Of a stretch of 37,058 nt of DNA, positions 1 to 6,429 are shown in pieces. Below the pieces are notes generated by a model. That model saw only the letters and a program-made list of their open reading frames with translations, searched no databases and was not told the origin of the DNA. How positions within the stretch are numbered: position 1 is the first letter of the stretch; every line of letters starts with the position of its first letter. This stretch comes from an uncultured Collinsella sp. (GTDB lineage Bacteria > Actinomycetota > Coriobacteriia > Coriobacteriales > Coriobacteriaceae). The translations under genes and the position numbers were made by a program. Location of the stretch: NCBI GenBank assembly GCA_902496645.1, contig CABVBR010000004.1, positions 1 through 37,058 on the forward strand, given 5' to 3'.

Positions 1-23
1 TCGTGTCGAAACCAGTCGCCCCC
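1..23 (-). ncRNA. ssrA: tmRNA (ssrA), 5' end only, cut by window edge
   Basis: Read on the minus strand from position 23 to 1, the sequence begins GGGGGCGACTGGTTTCGAC. This matches the conserved 5' end of bacterial tmRNA (GGGG-N-TGA/GAC-N-TGG-TTTCGAC), which forms the acceptor-stem half of the tRNA-like domain. Only about 23 nt lie in the window; the tag-peptide reading frame and the 3' half would be beyond position 1. tmRNA with SmpB rescues stalled ribosomes and tags the unfinished protein. The exact 5' nucleotide is uncertain by a base or two. Confidence 0.7.
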
Positions 24-90
24 GAATGTCGGGAAAGTCTGGATGGCATTGGGCTCGAGCACCCAACACCCGTCGACTTTTCAAGGAACA

Positions 91-109
91 GACGGGGCAA
101 GCCCCGCTC
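91..109. other. Short GC hairpin upstream of ssrA
   Basis: CGGGGC-AA-GCCCCG forms a tight 6-bp hairpin at 93-106. It lies between the 5' end of ssrA and the plus-strand gene at 261. No T-run follows on either strand, so it is only terminator-like. Apart from this, bases 24-260 show no gene I would support. Confidence 0.3.
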
Positions 110-260
110 GTGGATAGCTATCTTACCACGTTCTAAAGGCAGGCTGCCATTCTATGCACGAGCTATGAAGACCATAATGTGCACTGTACTTCGCACTTTT
201 GCTACCGATCGCGTCACGTATATTTTCGCCAAGCAAAATTGACCCGTCGAAAGGACCGTT

Positions 261-695
261 ATGGATACCAAGCAGCAACTCGTCAATGCCCTCGCAGGCC
301 TGGGCTCAACCATTACCGAAGCCATGGATGTCATCGAAGGCTTTGTCCCCTGCGGACATCCCGCCCTCACGGTTTCGAACGCGCTTGTTGCGCTGGACGC
401 TGACGATGATGCAGCTCTCGCCCAGCAGCTTGAGACCGTCGAGGGCTTTATCGACCACGTGAGTGAGAACCGCGGCGTGGCCGCCTACCACGGCATCGAG
501 GTCGAGCTCGAGGGTCCCAAAGCCGATCTGTTCGCAGCAATCCGCGAGGTAGGCGCCCTTATGCAGACCGCAGGCGTCAAGAACACCCAGGTCAACGAGT
601 GGGTCTACCGCAGTCTGGCAGCACTCGACAGCTCCGACGAAAAGGCAGCCGAGCAGTTCGCAGAAAGTCCCGCCATTAAGGCCGAGCTTTTGTAA
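261..695 (+). CDS. Small acidic protein of unknown function
   Basis: A 144-residue protein that I do not recognise. The ATG at 261 is preceded by GAAAGGACCGTT, a good Shine-Dalgarno site, so this start is well supported. The product is acidic, rich in Ala, Glu and Asp, predicted mostly alpha-helical, with no signal peptide and no membrane segment, so probably cytosolic. It has a single Cys (in FVPCGHP, about residue 31) and no clear metal or catalytic motif. It is a single-gene unit on the plus strand, followed by a stem-loop at 705-741. Codon use looks like that of its neighbours. No function is assigned. Confidence 0.75.
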   Translation: MDTKQQLVNALAGLGSTITEAMDVIEGFVPCGHPALTVSNALVALDADDDAALAQQLETVEGFIDHVSENRGVAAYHGIEVELEGPKADLFAAIREVGALMQTAGVKNTQVNEWVYRSLAALDSSDEKAAEQFAESPAIKAELL

Positions 696-704
696 ATAGC
701 AGAC

Positions 705-741
705 GCGGGCCCCTTGGCGCATCGTCGTCCAAGAGGCCCGC
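705..741 (+). terminator. Stem-loop after the 261-695 gene
   Basis: GCGGGCCCCTTGG (705-717) can pair with CCAAGAGGCCCGC (729-741) with one mismatch, making a strong stem 9 nt after the stop codon at 695. No T-run follows on the plus strand. It also separates the plus-strand gene from the convergent PIN gene ending at 754. Confidence 0.5.
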
Positions 742-753
742 AAACAGTTCGCG

Positions 754-1269
754 TCAACCGATAGCCGCGCCGCCGCGTTCGGCCAAAGCAAGAATCGGCA
801 TCATTTGACGAGGTGTCTTTGCTGCAAGATCGGCATGTTCGAGCAGCTTGCGATCGTTGGTCACCAAGTAATCGACCTGTGCGCGTTTGCATGCGGCGAG
901 TACCAAGTTGTCCTCGTAATCGTGATGGAGCGTCAGATATTTGTCGGCCAGCCAAAGGTCCGACGCATCTGCACCCACGGCTGTGGCGTTTTCGGTCATA
1001 TTCCGAACAAACGCCAACGCCGCATCGTCAATTGCACGGGCAGATGCCTCGTCGAGCGCTCCCCCGCTGGCAAGAACGCTACGCTTCAGCTCGTGTTGGA
1101 CAACGTACAGCACGTCCTTAGCGATATGTACTGGGAAGAACAGCAACGCCCCCGTCTCCGTCGCCTGCCCAATAAACGCACGCGCGGCAAGCGACTCGGC
1201 ATGGTCGACGCAAAACGAATCAACCCATACGTTGGCATCCACCATTATTTTGAGGGGAGCCCCGCTCAC
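754..1269 (-). CDS. PIN-domain ribonuclease, probable toxin
   Basis: Probable endoribonuclease toxin of a type II toxin-antitoxin pair, about 171 residues. The PIN fold is indicated by the N-terminal MVDANVWVD strand with the first acidic residue, the DYEDNLVLAACKRA helix, and VDYLVTNDRKLL with the terminal TND motif near residues 135-150. Together these supply the acidic residues that bind Mg2+/Mn2+. I chose the GTG at 1269: it overlaps the antitoxin stop as GTGA and follows AAAGGGGATGATCCT. An internal ATG at 1245 is the alternative but has a poorer ribosome site. The four-base overlap implies translational coupling to the RelB-like gene upstream. The target RNA cannot be told from sequence. 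Confidence 0.85.
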   Translation of the reverse strand: MSGAPLKIMVDANVWVDSFCVDHAESLAARAFIGQATETGALLFFPVHIAKDVLYVVQHELKRSVLASGGALDEASARAIDDAALAFVRNMTENATAVGADASDLWLADKYLTLHHDYEDNLVLAACKRAQVDYLVTNDRKLLEHADLAAKTPRQMMPILALAERGGAAIG

Positions 1270-1619
1270 AGGATCATCCCCTTTTGGCGATAGCGCTCGT
1301 CCATGGCTTCGGAATAGATCGTGTCCCAATCGCGATCGTCGGATACGGGCGACGTAGCGATGCCCAGGTCCGCGTAAAGCTGATCCGCCGCCGCCCATGA
1401 TGCGGCGAACGGAGTATCGGGCGCGACGGTCTGCTGCCGGTCATCGACGGCCGCAAGCACTTCCTCGCACTGCCCGCCACCCTGCGCGACCTTGGCCACC
1501 ACCTTTTTGATGAGCTCGGGCAGCGACCCGCCCGAAAGCCGCAGCGCCTCCTCGGCACGGTTCTTGACCTGGCGATCCACGCGAACGTTCACCTGCGCCA
1601 TGCCGCTAACAGAACCCAC
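1266..1619 (-). CDS. RelB/DinJ-like ribbon-helix-helix antitoxin
   Basis: Probable antitoxin to the downstream PIN protein, about 117 residues. The segment AQVNVRVDRQVKNRAEEALR followed by LSGGSLPELIKKVV is a typical RelB/DinJ ribbon-helix-helix DNA-binding domain. The C-terminal half (DQLYADLG, then WDTIYSEAMDERYRQKG) would wrap the toxin. The GTG at 1619 has an AGGA five bases upstream. The ATG at 1601 (MAQVNV...) has no good ribosome site but fits family starts better, so the true start is one of these two. Upstream ATGs at 1661 and 1649 lie inside the operator-promoter and are excluded. The gene is autoregulated in all likelihood, given the GCTAGC repeats at its promoter. Confidence 0.85.
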   Translation of the reverse strand: MGSVSGMAQVNVRVDRQVKNRAEEALRLSGGSLPELIKKVVAKVAQGGGQCEEVLAAVDDRQQTVAPDTPFAASWAAADQLYADLGIATSPVSDDRDWDTIYSEAMDERYRQKGMIL

Positions 1620-1639
1620 GTTGATCCTGCTCCCTTCAA

Positions 1640-1688
1640 TTGCTAGCATCGCTAGCAACACTATATAGAGAAGCTAGCAAATGGTCAA
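1640..1688 (-). promoter_or_regulatory. Promoter and autoregulatory operator of the RelB-like/PIN pair
   Basis: On the minus strand TTGACC (1683-1688) and TATAGT (1660-1665) are separated by exactly 17 bp, a near-consensus sigma-70 promoter. A perfect inverted repeat TTGCTAGC-ATC-GCTAGCAA occupies 1640-1658, right at the expected transcription start. A third copy of the half-site GCTAGCAA is at 1673-1680, between -35 and -10. This layout is what is expected for a ribbon-helix-helix antitoxin that represses its own operon. Confidence 0.85.
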
Positions 1689-1696
1689 ATGCAAAA

Positions 1697-1738
1697 GGCC
1701 TGCGCCCGGACGACACCGATGCCGTCTGGGCGCAGGCC
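1697..1738 (-). terminator. Rho-independent terminator of the P-type ATPase gene
   Basis: GGCCTGCGCCC at 1697-1707 pairs with GGGCGCAGGCC at 1728-1738, and the stem continues inward with GACG/CGTC. On the minus strand the hairpin lies 25 nt after the ATPase stop (1763) and is followed by TTTTGC. It ends just before the promoter of the toxin-antitoxin pair. Confidence 0.8.
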
Positions 1739-1762
1739 AGATAACGTGGGCGAACGCGTCTG

Positions 1763-3838
1763 CTAACGCAGATACGCTTTCGCGTTGCCCAAGCTGTACG
1801 CAATCGTCGAGCCGTTGTGCAGCAGCGATGACGCTTGCGGGGTAATCGCGCCGGTAATGCCCAGTGCCAGGAGCGCCGAGTTGGTGAGCATCACCTTAGA
1901 ATAGGAGCTCGTCAGACGATCAACGAGGCCCTGGCTCATGCGGCGCAGACGCACGATCGCGGCAAGATCCGTATCGGTCAGGATGATATCGGCGACCTCC
2001 TTGGCGATGTCGCTTCCGCCACCCATGGCCAGACCCACGTCAGCCAAGCCGAGCGCCGGTGAGTCGTTGACGCCGTCGCCCACCATGGCAACATGGCGCC
2101 CCTCGCTCTTAATGCGCTCCACATAGGCGTACTTGTCCTCGGGCAGCAGTTCGGCCTTAAATTCGTCGACACCCGCCTCGCGCGCAATGCGCTCGGCCGT
2201 GCGCTCCGAATCGCCCGTAAGCATAACGACATGCTTGACGCCCAGCGCATGCAGGTCGGCAATGGCCTCGCGCACGCCGGGCTTGAGCGGATCCTCGATG
2301 CCGAGCACGCCCACGACCGTGCCGTCGACCGCCAGGTACAGCGGCGACAAGCCCTGCATCTGAGACTCGATGCGCTCCTTGATGTCGGATTCGAGCTGTG
2401 CGCCCTCATCCTCGAATACAAAGTGCGCGGAACCGATGATGGCGCGACGCCCTTCAATGGACGAAGCGATGCCGTGCGCCACGATGTACTCGACGGCGGC
2501 GTGGCGCTCGCGATGCTCGAGCTCGCGCTCGCGTGCCGCATTGACCACGGCGCGTGCCACTGGATGCGGGAAATGCTCCTCTAAGCAGGCGGAAAGGCGC
2601 AGAACCTCGTCCTCACTCCAGCCATCGGTCGTCAGCACGCAAGCCAGGCGCGGCTGCGCCTCGGTCAGCGTGCCGGTCTTATCAAAGACAATGGTATCGG
2701 CCTTGGCAAACGACTCAAAGTACTTGGCGCCCTTGACCATCACGCCCATCTTGGCAGCATCGCTCATAGCGGTCATGACGGCAACGGAACCCGTGAGCTT
2801 GAGTGCGCACGAGTAGTCGACCATCAGCGCCGCCGAGGTCTTGATGAGGCTACGCGTGGTGAGCGCAACCAGGCCCGCGAGCAGGAAGTTCCACGGGACG
2901 ATCTTGTTGGCGAGGTCTTCCATGTGCGACTGGCCCTCGGACTTGAGCGAGTCGGCCGCCTGCACGAGCGAGACGATCGAGCGCAGCTTGGTCTGAGCCG
3001 TGTTGGCGCGCACACGCACCAAGATGCTGCCGTCTTCCACGACGGTGCCGGCGAACACATCGTCGCCTGCGCTGCGCTCGACGGCAAGCGGCTCGCCGGT
3101 CAGGGTCGCCTGGTTAACCATGGCGCTCCCCTGCTCAACCACACCGTCGATGCAGATGGACATGCCGGTGCGAACGGCGACCAAGTCGCCGGGCTCAAGC
3201 TCGGTGGCGGCAACGCTCACCTCGGTGTCGCCGACGACCTTTTGCGCCTTGTCGGGCACATCGAGCAGCGAGTTGATGAGCTCGTTTTCGCTCATGGCGC
3301 GGGTGTAGTCCTCGAGCAGCTCGCCCACATTGAGCAGGAACATCGTCTGCCCCGCGGTATCGACATCACGTTTGACAAACGAGATACCGATGGCCGAAGC
3401 GTCGAGCACGGGAACGGTCAGACGCGGCTGCGAGAGCTCGTGGAGAGCGGCGCGCAAAAATGCCATGTAACCGGCCACGACAAAGATGGCACGCAGCGGC
3501 GTAGGCAGGAACCAGCGGCGCGCGTAGTGGGCACCGATGAGTGTCGCCAGGTCCATAACGAGTTTGTGCTTGCGTGGCTCAAGCTGCATCACGTAACCCG
3601 TCTTTGCGTCGGCAATGGCCTGGGCATCGAGCGCACCCAGGGCGTCGAGCACGCCTGCACGACACTGCTCGTCATATTCGAGCGCCATCTGGCCAATACG
3701 GCCATATACGCGCACTTTGCGCACGCCGTCGATTTCGCCGCCAAGCTTAAGAAGTGCATCGAGATCGCTCTCTGGCACAGGACCCGCCAATTGAAGACGG
3801 GTCCTGCCGGGGATCTCGCTAATAATCGAGAATCTCAT
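1763..3838 (-). CDS. Heavy-metal P1B-type ATPase with an unusual SCA membrane motif
   Basis: A 691-residue ion-pumping P-type ATPase of the inner membrane, probably a metal exporter. Landmarks in order: an N-terminal region about 1-75 resembling an HMA-like metal-binding domain but with no CxxC; membrane helices; the actuator TGEP at 248-251; the membrane motif DYSCALKL at 341-348; the phosphorylation site DKTGT with Asp386; the HP motif (FPHPVARAVV); and the hinge GDGVNDSPAL. The usual CPC/SPC/CPH metal motif is replaced by Ser-Cys-Ala (343-345), with no proline, so the transported metal cannot be assigned. The small membrane protein gene at 3857 lies 18 bp upstream and is co-transcribed. 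A DtxR-like palindrome in their promoter suggests control by a metal-sensing repressor. Confidence 0.9.
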   Translation of the reverse strand: MRFSIISEIPGRTRLQLAGPVPESDLDALLKLGGEIDGVRKVRVYGRIGQMALEYDEQCRAGVLDALGALDAQAIADAKTGYVMQLEPRKHKLVMDLATLIGAHYARRWFLPTPLRAIFVVAGYMAFLRAALHELSQPRLTVPVLDASAIGISFVKRDVDTAGQTMFLLNVGELLEDYTRAMSENELINSLLDVPDKAQKVVGDTEVSVAATELEPGDLVAVRTGMSICIDGVVEQGSAMVNQATLTGEPLAVERSAGDDVFAGTVVEDGSILVRVRANTAQTKLRSIVSLVQAADSLKSEGQSHMEDLANKIVPWNFLLAGLVALTTRSLIKTSAALMVDYSCALKLTGSVAVMTAMSDAAKMGVMVKGAKYFESFAKADTIVFDKTGTLTEAQPRLACVLTTDGWSEDEVLRLSACLEEHFPHPVARAVVNAARERELEHRERHAAVEYIVAHGIASSIEGRRAIIGSAHFVFEDEGAQLESDIKERIESQMQGLSPLYLAVDGTVVGVLGIEDPLKPGVREAIADLHALGVKHVVMLTGDSERTAERIAREAGVDEFKAELLPEDKYAYVERIKSEGRHVAMVGDGVNDSPALGLADVGLAMGGGSDIAKEVADIILTDTDLAAIVRLRRMSQGLVDRLTSSYSKVMLTNSALLALGITGAITPQASSLLHNGSTIAYSLGNAKAYLR

Positions 3839-3856
3839 AGTTTGTGCCCGGGAGCG

Positions 3857-4102
3857 TTACTCGGCTGCCTCGTCAGCAGCGGCCTCGCTCTGGGTGATGT
3901 AGGCAGCCTCGGCAACCATGTCGTCGACATTAGCCTTGGCCTGCTCGACCATGTCCTGGTAGCAGTTCTTGACGCGCATGCCACACGCGATGCCCTGCAC
4001 GCAGGCATTCTTTACCGGAGCGCTGGTGAGCAGTTTGATGCCGGCCGTGCCGAGCAGAAAACCGCCACCAACAAGCAGGGTGTTAAACGTGGACTTCTTC
4101 AT
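3857..4102 (-). CDS. Small single-pass membrane protein, partner of the metal ATPase
   Basis: An 81-residue protein. The start at 4102 is preceded by AAAGGGAGAGACATC, a strong ribosome site; a longer frame from 4177 is not supported. Residues 1-25 (KKSTFNTLLVGGGFLLGTAGIKLL) form one membrane segment with a positive N-terminus. A motif APVKNACVQGIACGMRVKNCYQDMVEQAKAN carries three cysteines and is followed by an acidic, Ala-rich helical tail. From memory, small proteins like this (a DUF6110-type family) occur beside P-type ATPases with the SCA motif; that link is recall, not tested. It could be a metal chaperone or ATPase subunit. The first gene of the two-gene operon. Confidence 0.75.
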   Translation of the reverse strand: MKKSTFNTLLVGGGFLLGTAGIKLLTSAPVKNACVQGIACGMRVKNCYQDMVEQAKANVDDMVAEAAYITQSEAAADEAAE

Positions 4103-4185
4103 GATGTCTCTCCCTTTTCCGCAACAACTGCGGCACGGTGCCTTAGCACCCGAGTAAACAAGTTTGCTCGAGCACACTTTTGGAA

Positions 4186-4217
4186 AATAGTTTAGTTTAT
4201 CTAACTATTAAGTTCAA
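4186..4217 (-). promoter_or_regulatory. Promoter with overlapping palindromic operator, metal-ATPase operon
   Basis: On the minus strand TTGAAC (4212-4217) and TAAACT (4189-4194) are 17 bp apart. An inverted repeat AATAGTTTAG-TTTAT-CTAACTATT (4186-4209) covers the -10 and spacer. Its TTAG...CTAA core resembles operators of the DtxR/IdeR/MntR family, which respond to iron or manganese. The regulator itself is not in the window; the family assignment is inference. Confidence 0.6.
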
Positions 4218-4339
4218 CAAAGGTTAACTTTTTGGAAATCTTGAGGCGCGGAACAGCCGACTTCTGGCGATCCGCCTGCCGCGATGTACATCCCCGGCAT
4301 CCAAGAAAGGCTCTCCCCCGACCCAACAAATCGAGGTCT

Positions 4340-4505
4340 AATACTTTTCCGCGAAGTGAACGAGTGAAATCGGACCCCCGAAACATCTGCATTTTTCACC
4401 AGCAAAACCGCAGGAAAAACTCGACAAAACCGCAGGAAACAGAGCCAGAAAAGTGTTGATGTTTCAGGGGTCCAAAATAGGTCGTTCACTTCGCGGAAAA
4501 GTATT
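4340..4505. repeat. Foldback (MITE-like) element with 24-bp perfect terminal inverted repeats
   Basis: Bases 4340-4363 (starting AATACTTTTCCGCGAAGTG) are perfectly complementary to 4482-4505. Further in, GGACCCCCGAAACATC (4372-4387) pairs with 4458-4473 with one mismatch. The centre holds two direct copies of AAAACCGCAGGAAA (4404 and 4426). No protein is encoded in its 166 bp. The structure suggests a non-autonomous mobile element or a large 3' foldback. Bases 4218-4339, beside it, show nothing I can name. Confidence 0.7.
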
Positions 4506-4532
4506 CACCTTCGTTTTCAACATCCATAAAGA

Positions 4533-4557
4533 ATGAGGGCGCCAACGGCGCCCTCAT
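4533..4557 (-). terminator. Terminator-like hairpin downstream of gatB
   Basis: ATGAGGGCGCC-AAC-GGCGCCCTCAT is an 11-bp perfect stem with a 3-nt loop. On the minus strand it is followed by TCTTTATGG. It is the second of two strong hairpins after gatB, beyond the foldback at 4604-4745. Confidence 0.55.
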
Positions 4558-4603
4558 CACCAAATTCCATTCAGCCCGCCTGACCCGAACGGCCGAGTCG
4601 TCT

Positions 4604-4745
4604 GGCCGGGGAAGCCCCGAGTCGCCGGGGTGTTTGCTCCAAATGAGTTCTGCATGCAAAGAAGGCCACTAAATGTGGCCTTCGTCTTGTATAGGACTGT
4701 TTGAAATTTGGAGGAAATACCCCGGCGACTCGGGGCTTCCCCGGC
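4604..4745. repeat. Large imperfect foldback with internal hairpin, 3' of gatB
   Basis: Bases 4604-4644 pair with 4706-4745 as roughly 40-bp imperfect arms that include GGCCGGGGAAGCCCCGAG and its complement. Inside lies a separate hairpin GAAGGCCAC-TAAAT-GTGGCCTTC (4661-4683), which on the minus strand is followed by TTTGCATG and could terminate gatB. Only 8 bp separate the element from the gatB stop codon. It may be a repeat family member or simply a strong composite 3' structure. Confidence 0.6.
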
Positions 4746-4752
4746 CTCGCAG

Positions 4753-6429
4753 CTACGAGAGCGACGTTCTCAGCAACTCGTTGAAGAGCTTCGGGTTGCC
4801 CTTGCCGCGGCTCGCCTTCATGCACTGGCCCACCAAAAAGCCGATGACCTTCTGGTTGCCGTCGCGGTACTGCTGCGCCTGCTCGGCACAGTTTGCCAGC
4901 ACCTCGTCCACGATCGGCTGCAGCGCGCCGGCATCGCTCACCTGGCGCATACCGCGCTCGTCGACGATCTTGTTGGGGTCATCACCGGTCTGGGCCATGG
5001 CCTCAAACACCTCGTGCGCCTGATTGGAGCTAATGGCATCGGTCGCCAGCAGCTTGGCAAGGGCTGCCACCTGAGCCGGTGCGATGCCGGACTCGGCGAG
5101 CGACACGCCTGCGCCCTTAAGGTAGGCGATCATCTCGTTGACCAGCAGATTCGCGACCGTCTGGGCCTCCTTGCCAGCCATACCGGCAGCGGCCGCCTCA
5201 AAGAAGTCGGCAAACTCGGGGTCGCCGGCAATTTGCTCGGCGTCGGCTGCCTTAATGCCAAAGTCGGCCTCAAAACGGGCGCGCTTGGCATCGGGAAGCT
5301 CGGGAATCTCGCCACGGCAGCGATCAATGAACTCGTCGTCCAGATCGAACGGCGCCAGGTCGGGATCGGGGAACAGGCGATAATCGTCGGCCGTCTTCTT
5401 CACGCGCATGACCACGGTGCGCTTGCGGCTGGGCTCCCAGTGGCGGGTCTCCTGGTAGATGATGCCGCCTTCCTCGAGCACCTCGGCCTGGCGGCAGATC
5501 TCGTAGGCAAGGCCGTCGTGCAGGCTCTTAAACGAGTTGAGGTTCTTGAGCTCTGTCTTGATGCCCAGCTTGGTCTCGCCGCGGCGACGCAGCGACACGT
5601 TACCGTCGCAGCGCATGGAGCCCTTCTCCATGGAGCAGTCGGAAATGCCCAGCGTCACAAAGATGCGACGAAGCTTCTCCATAAACAGGCGTGCCTCCTC
5701 GGGCGTGCGCAGGTCGGGCTCGGTAACAAGCTCGATCAGTGGCGTGCCGCAGCGGTTGTAGTCGACGAGCGACTCGGCCGCGGCGGTAATGCGGCCCTCG
5801 GCACCGCCCACGTGCACCATCTTGGCGGCGTCTTCCTCCATGTGGATGCGCAGGATGCGGATGGGTACCGTGTAGGAACCGTCCTCGCGGCGCTCGGGCA
5901 TCTGCAGGTTGGACGCGTCGTAGCTGGCCAGGTGGCCGGCACGCTGGTTGCCCTCGCGCATGGTCGACGTCATAGACGTGGACAGGCCCTCGGCGTTGGC
6001 AGAGGCGCTCGCCAGGCTCTGAGCCTCGGCCTCGCCAAACGCGCAGTCGGGGCGCTCGGCGGCGCCGCGACCGGTCACGTCAAGATCCAGGTGACCGTAC
6101 ATGGCAAAGGCGACCGGACCCTGCGTGGTCTGGAAGTTCTTGGCCATGTCGGGATAGAAGTAGTGCTTGCGGTAGAACATCGAGTGGCGCTGGATCTCGC
6201 AGTTGGTGGCGAGACCTGCCTTGACGATACTCTCGATTGCCTTCTTGTTGGGCACCGGTAGGGCGCCGGGCAGGCCCAGGCACACCGGACACACGTTGGC
6301 GTTGGGCTCGTCATCGTGGCTGAGCTTGCAGTTGCAGAACATCTTGGTGTCGAGTGCGGTGAGCTCGGTATGGATCTCCAGGCCGATCACGGCCTCCCAA
6401 TCCTGCAGGACCTCGGAAAGCTCCTTCAT
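4753..6429 (-). CDS. gatB: Asp/Glu-tRNA(Asn/Gln) amidotransferase subunit B
   Basis: GatB, 558 residues, the kinase-like subunit that phosphorylates misacylated Glu-tRNA(Gln) (or Asp-tRNA(Asn)) and passes it for amidation by GatA. The N-terminus WEAVIGLEIHTEL and the zinc site C32-x-C34...C47-P-V-C50 are typical, as are IHMEEDAAK, the KNLNSF segment and the C-terminal GFLVGQCMKASRGKGNP domain. It is about 80 residues longer than the usual 475. The extra length is largely an insert near residues 119-188, between the LDLDV strand and RILRIHMEEDA, rich in Ala, Ser and Glu. The start overlaps the gatA stop as TAATG, so the three gat genes form a tightly coupled operon, gatC-gatA-gatB. Confidence 0.97.
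   Translation of the reverse strand: MKELSEVLQDWEAVIGLEIHTELTALDTKMFCNCKLSHDDEPNANVCPVCLGLPGALPVPNKKAIESIVKAGLATNCEIQRHSMFYRKHYFYPDMAKNFQTTQGPVAFAMYGHLDLDVTGRGAAERPDCAFGEAEAQSLASASANAEGLSTSMTSTMREGNQRAGHLASYDASNLQMPERREDGSYTVPIRILRIHMEEDAAKMVHVGGAEGRITAAAESLVDYNRCGTPLIELVTEPDLRTPEEARLFMEKLRRIFVTLGISDCSMEKGSMRCDGNVSLRRRGETKLGIKTELKNLNSFKSLHDGLAYEICRQAEVLEEGGIIYQETRHWEPSRKRTVVMRVKKTADDYRLFPDPDLAPFDLDDEFIDRCRGEIPELPDAKRARFEADFGIKAADAEQIAGDPEFADFFEAAAAGMAGKEAQTVANLLVNEMIAYLKGAGVSLAESGIAPAQVAALAKLLATDAISSNQAHEVFEAMAQTGDDPNKIVDERGMRQVSDAGALQPIVDEVLANCAEQAQQYRDGNQKVIGFLVGQCMKASRGKGNPKLFNELLRTSLS

Noticed and set aside
4708..6261. Long plus-strand open frame (517 codons) opposite gatB
   Set aside because: It is a shadow of gatB caused by high GC third positions; no domain and no ribosome site.
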